Source of the DNA: Mytilisepta virgata
Taxonomy: Eukaryota > Mollusca > Bivalvia > Mytilida > Mytilidae
Assembly (NCBI GenBank): GCA_028015205.1
Contig: CM051521.1
Span: 120,288,614 to 120,352,613, forward strand
DNA length: 64,000 bases
Direction of reading: 5' to 3'
Of this stretch, positions 48,107 through 60,947 are shown in pieces. A program made the position numbers and the translations under genes. The notes below the pieces were generated by a model that did not search any database, had not been told where the DNA came from, and saw nothing but the letters and a program-made list of their open reading frames with translations. Each line of letters opens with the position of its first letter. Position 1 is the first letter of the stretch.

Positions 48107-49986
48107 AAATAAGATGTAACACTCACACAGCAGTTGGAGGAAAATCTGTATAAAATCTGATTCCAAATAATAATGGATCCAGTGTTATGTGTACATGGAA
48201 ATAAAATGTTACACTATGAGATAATTATAATAGATATATATAAGAAACGTTTTGTTTTTGAAAGCTAGACTTATGCTGTTACCAAAGGAAGTGGAAAGGA
48301 TCATAAAATAAAAGATCTTGTTTATATAGCTTGTTGTGTTTTGTCTGATATTATGTTGATGCCATTAACAGATTAAATCCTCTTGAATGCACAATGCAAT
48401 CTCCACTTGGCCAGTTTTGCCTCTATGCTGAGCTACTCACTACAGTCAAGTAACATAAAGAATGATCTTAAAATTTACCATAGTCAATTAAGCATAAGAT
48501 ATAGGTCCCAAAAACCTACTATGGTTTGAATTCTTTCCTCTTATATCCAGTTAGTGGATTTTCCTTCACAAAGTTTCAATGTCTCAAAACATGCACTCTT
48601 GTTACAATCTAAAAGAAGCAAAATGGTGCATTTGACACCAATCACATGGGGCAATTAATTCATAAATAGAAGCAGGAAATAGGCCCTTCACAATATGGAG
48701 TAGTCTTTGTCGCATACATGTATTTTGTTCAAAGAGACCTGGTGATCTGCTCACCTTGATTTATAATAATCTTATTTGTATTAAACAAAAGGGATTGGAC
48801 ACAAGTTTTTCCAACTTATGAAGTCCTCTCCCAAGTAATATGAGTAACAATTAGTAAAATCATATAACAACATATAAAGAAAAGAGCACCTTGATACATT
48901 CTACAGAAGTTTATAATACATCTTATATAAAGGAGCACAAACTTTAAATGACTGTAGGCTTATTAAGATCTTGCTGTGGTTAAGGATACACACTGTAGGT
49001 AAAATGAAATATGACATTTCACAGGGATGATTTTGATAAACCCAAAAAGTGCAAATACTGTACCAGAAACCAAACTAATAAGTATTACCGGAGTACATAG
49101 ATAATTAATGGAAAATCTTGATTGCAAAAGTGGAAGCCTACTAAAAAGGAATAAAATCAACCCCGATTTTATCAATAACGGTAATTAAAAAACCAAAAAT
49201 TTTCATGCAACTAGCTATATTGGAAACTGTGGCAAGACAAAGTTGTAAACCAGTAACCATAACTAGTAAAAATATATTCCTCTGTGCCAGTAACAAGGAA
49301 AACTATATATGGTCTGGTAAACCTTGCATATAAAAAACTAGCTTTAAAATATTTGGTCATAATGGACAAAACATAATAATTTCAGTTTACTACACATTCT
49401 TTTAATTAATTTAATTTTCAAGAAGATTTTTACATTTCAAACAATACATTTTTTTTACAATCTCAGTGCAACCTTTGTAACCTCAAATATATATGTTCAC
49501 AAAATAAGCTTAAAAGATTTTTATATTAATTCAATAAATAAGTTTGGTATTTATGACACATTTTCATTAAATAAAAAATTCATGTTTGAGAAGATATCTC
49601 AACATAGCTTAACAGCAGGAATTTATTTGAATATGGTGGATTAATTTAATACACAAAATCCATGCTAAAATTTAAAGGAAATAAAAACCATAAAATTAAA
49701 GGATTTTCCAACTTTTAAAGATATCATCTTAAATTTGAAATAGTCTCATAAAAAACATACTAAATTACAGTAAATTATTGAAAAATACTGGAATATAAAA
49801 ATAGGAGAGAAAACTCATCTATTTAGTGAAATTTTTATATACAATAAAACAATATCGATACATGTTTTAAAACAGTTAGGTGATTACATGTACATGATGC
49901 TTTTATTTGGTTACTACAAAAGGGGAATAAATATAATGTCTTCTACACAACCTAGTAGAAGACATTAATAGTACATGTATATTATT
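48107..49986. other. POLG2 3' UTR and convergent intergenic region
   Basis: The POLG2 stop codon is TGA at 48104-48106. Candidate AATAAA signals lie at about 48200 and 48307. Beyond that I see no exon or structured repeat up to the SINE at 49987. TIMM23 ends at 50982 on the other strand. Confidence 0.5.
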
Positions 49987-50225
49987 GTGTTTGTGTTTAG
50001 TTGGGGTTTTACGCTGTTTTTCAGCACATCTGGCTATTTGCAGCAGCTAGTTTTTATTGGTGGAGGATGCCGGCGTACCCAGAGAGAACCACCGAACTTT
50101 GGTAAGAAAATTGACAATCCTTGTCAATTCAGATTTGAGTCAAACACATCCCACCACAGGTGAGGTTTGAACTCACAACCTCAGTGTTGACAGGCTAGTG
50201 ATCATTTATAGTCATGTCGAACTAC
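49987..50225 (-). mobile_element. tRNA-derived SINE, family 1, 5'-truncated copy 3
   Basis: On the minus strand it begins at GTTCGACATGACT, lacks the A-box head, keeps GAGGTTGTGAGTTCAAACC and the body, and ends GTAAAACCCCAACTAAACAC. It lies between the 3' ends of POLG2 and TIMM23. Confidence 0.8.
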
Positions 50226-50981
50226 CATCAAACAGGAAAAGTGACAAAAATTTATATTACGAACAGACACACGGACAGAACCACAAAGGTTAAACAGTAT
50301 ACCCCCCTCTCCTTTGGAATGGGGTATAATAATAATATACATTTTAACATCAACAAAAATGAACTGTCAGTTCGACAATAAACCAGGTTCCCTTCAGTTT
50401 GGAGGTGCCTCTTAAATTTAAGGGCTAAACACTTCAAAATCTGCAGATGATCCCTTTCGGAATTCTGAATTTTTTTTTTAATTTGGAAACCAATAAAACA
50501 ATTAAATAATTCTTCACACATTCAAGACCAAATAAAAAATTGTGCAATATTAAAACACCAAAATCTATCTGGGTTTTTGTCATGCAATATAAATGAAAAA
50601 TATAAAGTTATATAAAGTCCCAAATGCAATTCTTAGAGTTTATAATATTAAAGTTTAATTTTCATTTGTAATTTTCCACGATATTAAAGCCCTACAAGAG
50701 GAAAAGCAAGAAGCAACAAATTGGATTTTCCTTCCTTCATCAATGTTTTAAGCAACCGGCCTGACCCCAACTCAGAGGACGCCCTAAAATTACCAAACTC
50801 ATAACCAGATTTTGTCAATCTGGTCAATAAGATGTTTACAAAATCACTCCTATAATTACACACTTTACGTGACACATCCAGACACACTTCACTCAATTTC
50901 CCATTTTCTATTCTCATTCAATATTGTCATACAATATCACTCCAACACACATCCATCACATTTCATATTAAGTTTATAATT

Positions 50982-53900
50982 TTATCTGTATTTATTCATA
51001 TATGATTTAAAAGTGTTAGATTTTACAAATAATACATAGGCTGCTGCTAGTCCTAATCCCACACCACCACCTATCATAGATTTTCTTAATCCACCTGGAA
51101 AATAAAAATATATGTATGAAAGTAAAAAATATCTTAAACTCATTCCACATGATTTCTGAACATTAAAATCTCAGTTTACATTCAACTGGAACTTAGGCCA
51201 TTTTGGTTGATTGGTGGGGTAAATATTCCCTGACAGGGAGATGCCTTAGTTGATTTTCAATTCAATCCTCAAAGAGGAATACCTTTAAAGTTTTGTTCAA
51301 ACTGACCCAGTGGTTTCTGATAAGATCTTTTACCCAATAGTATATTTTCCTGTAATGTCCTCTGTTAAACTAAGAGAAGGCTTTGTACATAAGATGGCCT
51401 CCACCTCAAAATAAGGTACATATAAAGCATAACAGGGACTGGTAAAGTAGACATCTTCCTGCTGAAGAAGTTCATTAGCTAATATAAGGCATAAACAAGA
51501 GATTGCTACACAGTAGCGAAATGTCCCCTGCCAATATGTATAGACTTGTACAACAGGAACAGATGGCAAACAATCAAATGAATCGTTAACAAGAGGCTGT
51601 CGAATGACAGCAAACCGGATTTTCCTGCATGGAAATGATGTTTGCAAATCTGGATTCCCAAACAGGATGAAGTAAAGAAATATAAATGAATTTTTGTAGG
51701 GTTTTGTAGGGTTCAGAAATGGAACTGCTGAATATCTCATTTTCTGCTGTATGAAGGGCCACGAATATGCCACAAGAAAAGTAATAACTTGACAACAACA
51801 AATGACCTTTGCATGGAAACGACGACGTGAACTGCCTTTTTTCAACTTTTTAGAACCATAACTCCTGAACGGTGAAAGTGAAAATCATCAATATCGGAAC
51901 GGTGAAAGTGAAAATCATCAATATCGGAACGGTGAAAGTGGAAATCGTCAATATCGCACTTGACCTCCATTTTGTCATCAGTAACAACATATTAAAATTT
52001 GAAAAGCTTTGGTTGAACAGTTCATAAGTTATCACACGGACACCACTGGGAAAGCCATTTTTCAATCTTTCAAGAACCATAACTCCTGAACGGTGAAAGT
52101 AAAAATCGTCAATATCGAACTTGACCTCCATTTTGTCATCAGTAACAACATATTAAAATTTGAAAAGCTTTGGTTGAACAGTTCATAAGTTATCACACGG
52201 ACACCACTGGAAAAGCCATTTTTCAATCTTTCAAGAACCATAACTCTTGAACGGTGAAAGTGAAAATCGTCAATATCGAACTTGACCTCCATTTTGTCAT
52301 CAGTAACAACATATTAAAATTTGAAAAGCTTTGGTTGAACAGTTCATAAGTTATCACACGGACACCACTGGGAAGGCCATTTTTCAATCTTTCAAGAACC
52401 ATAACACCTGAACGGTGAAAGTGGAAATCGTCAATATCGAACTTGACCTCCATTTTGTCATCAGTAACAACATATTAAAATTTGAAAAGCTTTGGTTGAA
52501 CAGTTCATAAGTTATCACACGGACACCACTGGAAAAGCCATTTTTCAATCTTTCAAGAACCATAACTCTTGAACGGTGAAAGTGAAAATCGTCAATATCG
52601 AACTTGACCTCCATTTTGTCATCAGTAACAACATATTAAAATTTGAAAAGCTTTGGTTGAACAGTTCATAATTTATCACACGGACACCACTGGGAAAGCC
52701 ATTTTTCAATCTTTCAAGAACCATAACTCCTGAACGGTGAAAGTGAAAATCGTCAATATCGAACTTGACCTCCATTTTGTCATCAGTAACAACATATTAA
52801 AATTTGAAAAGCTTTGGTTGAACAGTTCATAAGTTATCACACGGACACCACTGGAAAAGCCATTTTTCAATCTTTCAAGAACCATAACTCTTGAACGGTG
52901 AAAGTGAAAATCGTCAATATCGAACTTGACCTCCATTTTGTCATCAGTAACAACATATTAAAATTTGAAAAGCTTTGGTTGAACAGTTCATAAGTTATTG
53001 CACGGACACTGTTTGGCAGCCGCCCGTCCGCCCGCCCGGCCGCCCGGCCGCCGTACATCACCAAATTAATAACCGATATTTTCCTATGAAAATCCGGTTA
53101 AAAATGGTCGATTCAAAATGGCGATACAGTATGGTCAACTACACATCACGGCGAACAATTCTAACATGTTTAAAACTTTTCTATCAAACAGTCTCTGACG
53201 ACTTGTGTTAACAAGATGTCAATGTTGCAATACTGAAAAAAAATGGTCAAAGTCCCATAACTCCTGTACAAATTGTCAATTCAAAATGGTGATATGGTAT
53301 GGTCAACTAAATATGATGGCAAAAAATCCTACAAGATGTCAATGTTGCAATACCAAAAAAAAAATTGTCAAGTCCCATAACTCCCGTAAAAATTGTCAAA
53401 TCAAAATGACGATATAGTATGGTCAATTACCAAAGATAGCAAACAATCCTTCAAAGTTTGAAAGATTTCTGTCAAACGGTTTCAGAGGACTTGCATTCAC
53501 AAGATGTCAATGTTGCAATACCCCAAAAAATGGTCACTCGCATAACTCACGTAAAAATTGTCAAATCAAAATGGCGATATGATATGGTCAACTACAAATG
53601 ATGGCAAACAATCCTTCAGTTTGATTTTAGTCAAACAGTTTCAGAGCATTTGCGTTCACAGACAGACAATATTACTATATCCCCCGAAATGCTCACGTAT
53701 GCAGGGGACACTTATACTTTGTACAGACGACCCATAGCTACTGCTATTCTTATGTGTCAATGTATCTAGATATAGCATACCTGAAGCTTTGTATAGAAGA
53801 CCTGTGGCTGTTGCTGCTGTAAATGTGTTGATCTCATCATCTTCACCTCTAACAAACTGTAATCCAACACCAAATAAACTGTACATTAATGCTGAAAGTA

Positions 53901-56900
53901 CATGTAAGAAAAGTAAAATTAGTATGAATTGTGAACATTTAAAAAGCTAAATGTGTCACTACAAATTAAATGTCTATGTCGACAGCAAAACTGAGGACAT
54001 CATTCAAATGACTGGGGACTAAATGACAAACTATCCAAGTATGTCACATCTTATCCTGGGACAGTCATCAATTCCAAAGTTACATAATGGAGTGACATTC
54101 TTAAAGTGTAAACAAATTTATTTGTTCATTCATATCTGCTTCAACAGACTTGACCTGTAACTAATCATTATAACCAAACAGAATACAGAAATTGATTGGA
54201 TAATTAATGTCAATTAAGATATAAACATTTACCTATAATACCAAGAGACTGTGCTGAAGCTGCTCCTCTTTTAGTTATAAAGTTTAACATTCTGAAATAA
54301 ACAAGGAAATATTACAAATATGTGTATGATATTATATATTTCTACAGTTTTGTAAACAAACACTTTCTGGGGTTACATGATTATGAGACTGTTTAGCAAA
54401 AAACATACGATTCCGCTATCTCCATCTCGTTAGATCGAGATATGGAATCTACTCAGGGTAATCCAAGTAATGTGAATCGAAAGATCAATATTTCTGCCAG
54501 ACAACATAAAATGCAAAACAAGGTCTTTGGTCGGGTTGTCTATCTGACACATTCCATATTTACATTCTCTATTCTATTATGTACCTATTTTTTGTCACTG
54601 CTCATTTGACAGATTTTTGAAACTTTGCATACCAAGTGCAGAACGAGTGTATGTTTGACTTCCAAAAAACATATTGAAAGCGTATCTGACCTATTTATTA
54701 AAGTGAATGATTCTAATCCACAGCTATCTGGGGCTCTGCCATAGGGGAACTTATTTCCTGGTAAATGAAATGTTATAGGAGATACTAATTCCCCTTCCAT
54801 TCACTCACAATATTTCTACACTCTACAGTGTTCCAGGTAGCCTAAAATAGAGAGGAGCAGCACCCTACCCATCTTTCAGAGCACCCTCTGCCCTAAACTT
54901 GCCACACGTCTCTCTGTATGTTTTGATCCCTTTAAAAATTATTCGCTATGAAAATGTACAGAATACTATCAAATACTTTTTTAATATCCAGCTGCGCAGT
55001 AATCATAAAATACTTGGTGTGTATAATGATATAATCAGACAATGCTTGGTGTGTATAATGATATAACCAGACAATGCTTGGTCTGTATAATGATATAATC
55101 AGACAATGCTTGGTCTGTATAATGATATAATCAGACAATACTTGGTATGTATAATGATATAATCTGGTACTAACTGTGTTCTCTTTATTGATGTTGACAT
55201 ATCTGTAGCTCCTTTTATTTCTCTGTAACCAGTATATAAACCATTCACACCTCCAACAGCAGCACCTAGGTTATTTAAATAAATAAAAAATAAATGTATC
55301 TTAAGATTTGAAACACACTTTTTGCCAGAAAAACACTTAATTTGAAGTGTGCTGATTTTTGTGATTTTGTTGAAGAACTAGAGATTGTGTGTCTGTAAGA
55401 CATGGATTCCCCATCATCCTGCACATTGAATTCCTATCTATTATCATGACAGGAAATTTTGAGAATTATTCTAAATATATAAAAGTTTCATAGTATATCA
55501 TGCTATTACCCCATTACTGATAATGAATCCACAGTACTAAACTCAGCTTCTTACATAAAGACTCAAACACTAAAATTTAGTGGAATCACTCAAGCATTTA
55601 ATGCAGGTCATGTGGATTTAGATGCTGGTGATCTGTATGGAAATAAAGAAGATGATTGTAGTTGTAAAATATCATTGATATATCATCACATGTTTTTATT
55701 TAGAAATAGACTAAAATGCAAAACTTTAATCGAAGTCACTCTATCGTAAAATGTAGTCAAAGTGACTCAAATGTAGCTGAGCTGTGTTGAACTATATAAG
55801 ACAACTGTAATTGTAAAATACCTTAGTGATTTATTGAGTAATCAATAGGAGGTGCACATGTCCATTATATATACACTCTACCAAGTTTGAAGGCTCTGGA
55901 TTGAAAACTGTAGGAAGAGTTGATTTCACAAAATAGGTACATGTATCCTACCTGCTCCGCCCGCTCGACATTCACCATGCTATAACCCAGATTTCACTCT
56001 GTGTAACCCGGCCAAAATAGCTCCTGGGTTAAAAAAATAAAATATTTCTCCTATTTACCTTAAAGGGTTCAGTCGGGTTTGGGGAAACAAACAATTATTC
56101 ATTTTTGGCCTTAATACTGATATATTCACCTGCAAACACTGATCCACCTATCTGTGAAAACATTAACTCAAATCTCCCTCGGTGTCGTCCAGCTCCTTCG
56201 GGAAAAATAAACTGTTCTTCTTCTTTCTATAATAAAATGTAATGCATTCTCAAATACCCATTTTAATGGACTGTGTGTGCCCATTTTGTTATAAGTGCTA
56301 AAAAAGATGGAAATCCAAAACTCTACACTAAAATTATGTATTAAACATTCAAATGTCAAAAAGATGGATGGATGAATGGATGAATTATTGTTTAACGTCC
56401 AGTGGCAACCAGGTGCATATCAGGACGAGAACATGTTGATATGATAATGAATATGATCCCTGCATTGTGCTAGACCGACACGCTAAGTCGGATTTTGAAT
56501 GTGCCAGCTCACGAGGTAACTGTCCACAGGAAGACATATCACCTCACTCAGACACATTATACTGACTCCAAGCCGACCAGTCTTTGCTCTTACTCCTAGA
56601 TGCCGCGTGCTTGGCAGAGAAGCAGCACATACCAATTTTAATGTCTTTGGTTTGACCCGGCCGGGGATCGAACCCACGACATTCCGAACTCGGGGCGAGC
56701 ACGCTACCACGAGACCACCGAGGCGGTGTCAAAAAGATAGAAAAGGGTAAATCCAAAAAACATTTAAGAACAGAGCTAATATTAACCTAAACCCATGTAC
56801 ATTTTTAATTGGATGGATTGATGCGATCTGAATATGAACCCTGCCTTGTACTAGACCGACATGGTGAGCCTGATTTTTAACATGCTTGCTCACATGTGAC

Positions 56901-59068
56901 ATGGTAAGGAAGACACATCACCCCATCAGGACACATTAAAGACTCCAAGCCAACCACTCCTTTGCTCTTACTCCAAGATACTGTGTGCTTGGCAGAGAAG
57001 CAGCAAATACTAATTGAAACCTGTGACCTTCCTCACTGGAGGCAAGGACGCTACAAGACCACAGAGGGGGTTCATTTTTATTCAACCTACATGTAACTGC
57101 TCTTCCCAATTAGCAGGCTTTCCCTCTAGACTCTTCCTCTTTGAATAAAACTTATATCATGGAAAAAATGACACTGTCACTTTTATGTGTTTCTTTGAAA
57201 TCTTTAAACAACAGAAAGGAATTTTAATTACAGAAACAAATATTTTATTGTCTTACAGGAAGCCCAGTCTTTGACAGAAAATTGTGAGTTCTCATATAGA
57301 ATTACCCCTTTCTAACATTTCACTGTAGGCAAATTAATAATCTTCAGAATATGTATGATCAAATAATGCAGACCAATTTGCATCTTCCCACTTTGCATAT
57401 GCCCTGAGAGACATATTGTTTTTGTTCTATCCATCATATTCCTTGTGATATCAAAATCTCTGACAGTTTATATTAGAATGAACTTGTCAAAAACAAACTT
57501 TCACTATTTTGGTTAATTAAAGAAGCACAAAAATTCCTACTTCACTTTTACTTAAAGAAATTGTACTTACTGGTATATATTGTGGATCAAAGTTAAGGTA
57601 AGGAGACATAATACTGCCAGCAGGTCCTGAGGTCACTACAAAAGTTAAAAATAAATATCAAAGGATTTTTAAAATATATCTGAAATTCAAATTAAAAGAT
57701 AAAATTAAGATCATGTAATAAATAAGCCCCCTTGTTATAACTATTCAACTCAATACAACAATGCCAGTGTTCTCCCAAGAAATTTTGGATAGCACAGTGG
57801 TAACCTTGAAGGAAATGATCATCGTCACACATCACAAAATATGTGGGGGTTACTACTACATACAATGTGGCAGTGTCAGTATGATATACATGATATATAC
57901 ATGCGGTATGTTAACAGAGATCAACACAACATACTAAAAAACACATTAGTGCAATTGTTCTGTTTTTCATTCGACCAAATGTCTTTACACATGCTGAAAA
58001 GCCAATCTAGGTCAACCTAGGCTTATATAGAGGTGGCCACCACTTATTGCTTATTGGTGGATCTGTGTTTTTTTTTAATGCTAAGTACAAGGTTGGCTTG
58101 TCAAGATTCAAGACCCATTGTTTGGTTTCATGCTAAATTTAATGCACCATTTAAACAGCTTTCCTTGCATATATTGTGTAAAGATGAGCCATAGATATAC
58201 TTTCTGCCATTCCGGGTCTATCTGATTGCCTAACTTTAGAAGCTAAAAGGGTTTTACAAAAAGTCACAAAGTACTTGGTCATGGAAATTGTCGATATCCG
58301 ATGGCGTTATCACTTTTGGGACTTTTCTGATCCAGGCTTGTTAACAAATCGAAATAAGGAATTATCTGTTATCCATTGTTTTGCATTTGGTTCTCTCAGA
58401 TTCCGACTCGATATGAACAGCTGATGAGAAACTTCACACGCCTGGTCTTTGCATAAAACAATTGTCAAAGTCAACATTACACTTTTAATTAAATTAATTA
58501 GCATCATCGTAAATGAATTTATATCTGTTGAGATCCATAATAATCAACTGGACAGCTGGTACATACGATTCGTTTGTCATAACTCAAGAGGAGACCAGTT
58601 AAATTGTTGAGCACGTGTTTACCGGTACAAAACAAATACACCAGCTTGGGGAAATTTGAACCAACAATTTTTATATAACCGCGGACGAAATTTTTAGCAC
58701 AAAGGCGATGGTGGTAGCAACACGGCCGAGAAATATACCACCACGGTACCACAACGCTATTTAGGCTTGGGGAGAACACTGAATGCCACTTGTATTAGTG
58801 ATCTATATTTACCCGGCCAAATGACAGGGCATGCAGATACTTATTAGTTAAAGTAAAAGCTTGTGTTATACAATGTCAATGTTGACAATATCCTATACTA
58901 TACTTATAGACTATACTCTATAGTATAAATAGTATAAGTTATATAACAAATAACTATCAAGTGAAAAACACTCATGGTTATAATCACTGTTTTACCAGGA
59001 ACATTCATAGGTTGATCATATGCCGACGAGGCAAAGAATCCCGATCTTTTTTTCTGACCACTATCCAT
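50982..59068 (-). CDS. TIMM23: TIMM23: TIM23 complex channel subunit, complete, 7 coding exons
   Basis: Exons on the minus strand: 58996-59068, 57571-57635, 56130-56226, 55175-55265, 54233-54291, 53781-53891, 50982-51094. All junctions are GT-AG and phase-consistent; 609 nt, 202 aa (human 209). The N-terminal about 70 residues face the intermembrane space and hold the conserved SPYLNFDPQYIP and EQFIFPEGAGRHRGRFEL. Then come four Tim17/22/23-family membrane segments: FSQIGGSVFAGAAVGGVNG, GAASAQSLGIIGALMYSL, INTFTAATATGLLYKAS and the glycine-rich MIGGGVGLGLAAAYVLFV. The protein imports presequence-bearing precursors across or into the mitochondrial inner membrane. Intron 6 holds a 161-bp tandem array, intron 1 a hAT-like element, intron 2 tRNA-type SINEs. 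A second nuclear gene for mitochondria beside POLG2 may be coincidence. Confidence 0.95.
51590..53100. repeat. Tandem-core element, 161-bp units, TIMM23 intron 6
   Basis: Unit phrase GAACGGTGAAAGTGAAAATC, later CTTGACCTCCATTTTGTCAT and AGTTATCACACGGACACCAC. Starts are at about 52088, 52249, 52410, 52571, 52732 and 52893, exactly 161 bp apart. Units alternate between two types (CTGGGAAAGCC...ACTCCTGAAC and CTGGAAAAGCC...ACTCTTGAAC). At 51867-51956 a 30-bp piece is tripled. The outer ends carry inverted AACCGGATTTTCCT (51610) and GAAAATCCGGTT (53088). The right side has a GCCCGCCCGGCCGCC stretch. Serial minus-strand readings of 76 codons are by-products. Confidence 0.85.
53100..53650. repeat. 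Second, diverged tandem array adjoining the 161-bp array
   Basis: AATTGTCAAATCAAAATGGC, GATATGGTATGGTCAACTAC and CAAGATGTCAATGTTGCAAT recur at about 53100, 53265, 53388 and 53552. Spacing is 165-167 bp, with one shortened unit of 121 bp. Confidence 0.75.
55005..55166. repeat. Five 32-bp units beside TIMM23 exon 4
   Basis: CTTGGTGTGTATAATGATAT plus AATCAGACAATG repeats at 55013, 55045, 55077, 55109 and 55141. The array ends fewer than 10 bp from the donor of exon 4 (exon edge 55175). Confidence 0.85.
55845..56020. repeat. Single copy of the 47.4-kb repeat, TIMM23 intron 3
   Basis: AATAGGAGGTGCACATGTCC, TACACTCTACCAAGTTTGAA, GGATTGAAAACTGTAGGA and GTGTAACCCGGCC match the element at 47377-47866. 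Confidence 0.65.
56369..56727 (-). mobile_element. tRNA-derived SINE, family 2, with 14-bp target duplication, TIMM23 intron 2
   Basis: The minus strand starts ACCGCCTCGGTGGTCTCGTG (A-box GTGGTCTCGTGGTAGCG) and has a perfect B-box-like GGTTCGATCCCCGG about 55 bp on. The body runs to a GATGGATGAAT tail. Duplications GTCAAAAAGAT[A/G]GA flank it at 56355-56368 and 56728-56741. The tRNA-like head is preserved but is not a working tRNA. Confidence 0.82.
56808..57072 (-). mobile_element. tRNA-derived SINE, family 2, diverged second copy
   Basis: Shares GTACTAGACCGACA, GACACATTAAAGACTCCAAG, TTTGCTCTTACTCC and GTGCTTGGCAGAGAAGCAGC with the copy at 56369-56727. The promoter boxes are eroded. Confidence 0.7.
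57760..58786. mobile_element. hAT-like non-autonomous element in TIMM23 intron 1
   Basis: Ends at 57765 and 58781 are inverted: CAGTGTTCTCCCAAG and, inverted, CAGTGTTCTCCCCAAG, with further similarity inside (AAATAGC, GTGGTACC). AATGC lies on both sides, shorter than the usual 8-bp hAT duplication. About 1.0 kb, with no transposase seen. Confidence 0.6.
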
Positions 59069-59736
59069 GATGAAATTGTAGAAATATTGTCAAAATACGT
59101 CTGAGAACATGTGCGTCATTGAAAGCGGAAGAGGTCAAAGCAAGTAGGTTATCTAAATTAAACTCTTTTATCCCGACCAGATAAATATTCAGCAGGATGC
59201 ATTAGCTGTTTTTTTTTTCTCAAGTTAATTATATAATGGTCTTTTGTAGAGTAGAACAAAGAAATATTATGATTTGGGAATTTAATATTGAGGTTGTAGA
59301 AAAGCATGAAAAGTTTGTGAACAATTAAAATTGAACTCAGGAATTAATTTAGCATGCTCAATATTCGTAAATATCAACACGTGCTGTTTCAAGCGCTGAA
59401 GACAACGATTGAAGTAGTTCGTCCTCTAAAAAACAGCCATGTATATTTCTTTAGGGAGAGACAAGCATGTCATGTCTTCTTCACTGATACATTTTGGTCT
59501 AAACAAATTTACTGTGTACCCACGTACCATGATTTTGAGCTAATTGAATGAGCATTTTTTTTAATATGAAATGTTTCTGTTAAAATCAGTTAAAGGTTTT
59601 ACATACATTGTTATTTTGAATTTAAGATGACTACTTCCCTGTTTAATACTTATTTATCTCCCCCAGATTTTTAAGTTCTCAATTGGACCATTTTAAGCAT
59701 TTACAAAAAATTTTGAAAACACGGCGCACCCTGGCA

Positions 59737-60264
59737 AGGTTTAGACTCAGTAATCATGTCCTGAGGGTTGAAACTGGCCATCATGAACGCAGGATAAACT
59801 TGTCCGGCAAAAATGAAATTATTCCAAGATGTGAAAGACTCTGCCAGAATTGTCACAACAGTAACTCTGTAGAGGATGAATTGCATTTACTACTTAAATG
59901 TCAAATATATAACACTAATAGAATTGTTTTTATGGATAAACGTTTTTCAAGATACCCTAACTTAAGGTCATTAGAATTACATAATTTTTTTATATGGATA
60001 ATGGTAAATGATGATGTAAATTTTATTTCATCACTATGTGATTATATAGATTTAAACTATGATATAAGGAAAAAGCATAATACTGATAAAACAAATTGAG
60101 TTATCTCCCTTAGTCCAGCTTCTCTCCCCGACACTTTTTTTGTTGTGACAATTCAGGCAGAGTCTTTCATATCTTGGAATAATTTCATTTTTGCCGGACA
60201 AGTTTATCCTGTGTACATGACGGCCAGTTTCAACCCTCAGGACGCGATTACTTAGTCTAAACCT
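59737..60264. mobile_element. Palindromic LINE 3' fragment (two inverted copies)
   Basis: The plus strand at 59683-60099 reads FRLSNHVLRVETGHHERRIN, then LCQNCHN, VEDELHLLLKC and a tail ending at 60099: the C-terminal CCHC region of a LINE. The first about 130 bases (59737-59866) occur again inverted at 60136-60264 (FRLSNRVLRVETG), with a few changes. No reverse transcriptase lies nearby. Confidence 0.65.
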
Positions 60265-60334
60265 TTGCATAAATCATCGTGGTCCATGAAACAAAATGGC
60301 CACTATGAGTATTTATGTAACAGTGATTTCATTC

Positions 60335-60553
60335 CACCAGTGAATTGATTCCGGAGGAAACAAATCCCTTGTGATAAAATTCCACCGACCAAAAATCACT
60401 AGTGTTTTTATTCCATGTCCAGTGAAAAAATTCCACCCATCTAAAATAAGGAAGTTTTCACTGAAAACATAATAAAAACCATAGTACCTGAGTGATTTTT
60501 GATCACTGGAATTTTTTCACTAGGGATTTGATTCCTCCAAATCAATTCACTGA
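60335..60553. repeat. Foldback repeat, about 45-bp arms
   Basis: GTGAATTGATTCCGGAGGAA at left pairs with TTCCTCCAAATCAATTCAC at right, each followed by TGATAAAATTCCA or its complement. A lone arm-like copy is at 60827-60870. Confidence 0.6.
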
Positions 60554-60947
60554 TGGAATAACTTTTTTCTTTACAAGAAACATTCACCAATTCATTCATA
60601 TATAATTTAACATCTGAGGAAAGAGCAATGCTATGACTGTGCAAGAAAATTTATCAGTTGTTGTGATATAAATGGTACACAAAATTAGAAATTAAAGTAT
60701 AAAAAGTTTGTGATAGGACCAAAAAAACTTCTGAAGCGAATTCAAGACAGATAACTAGCTACCCAATAAAATACATGTAGATGATCATTATGTAACACAA
60801 ATCATCAATATTACTTATAGTAAACTGATTCTGGAGGAATCAAATCCCCAGTGATAAAATTCCACTGGGCATTTCTTAATAAATTTTTGTCATTATGAAT
60901 GCCTTCGTCGGTGCTTTAAATATTGATAAATTACATTTTAACGTAAT

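Noticed and set aside
52062..53064. Series of overlapping 76-codon minus-strand frames
   Set aside because: They repeat every 161 bp, shift frame each time and only mirror the tandem DNA unit.
56640..56727. tRNA gene on the minus strand
   Set aside because: A- and B-boxes are present, but acceptor pairing is not complete and the sequence continues into a SINE body with a target duplication.
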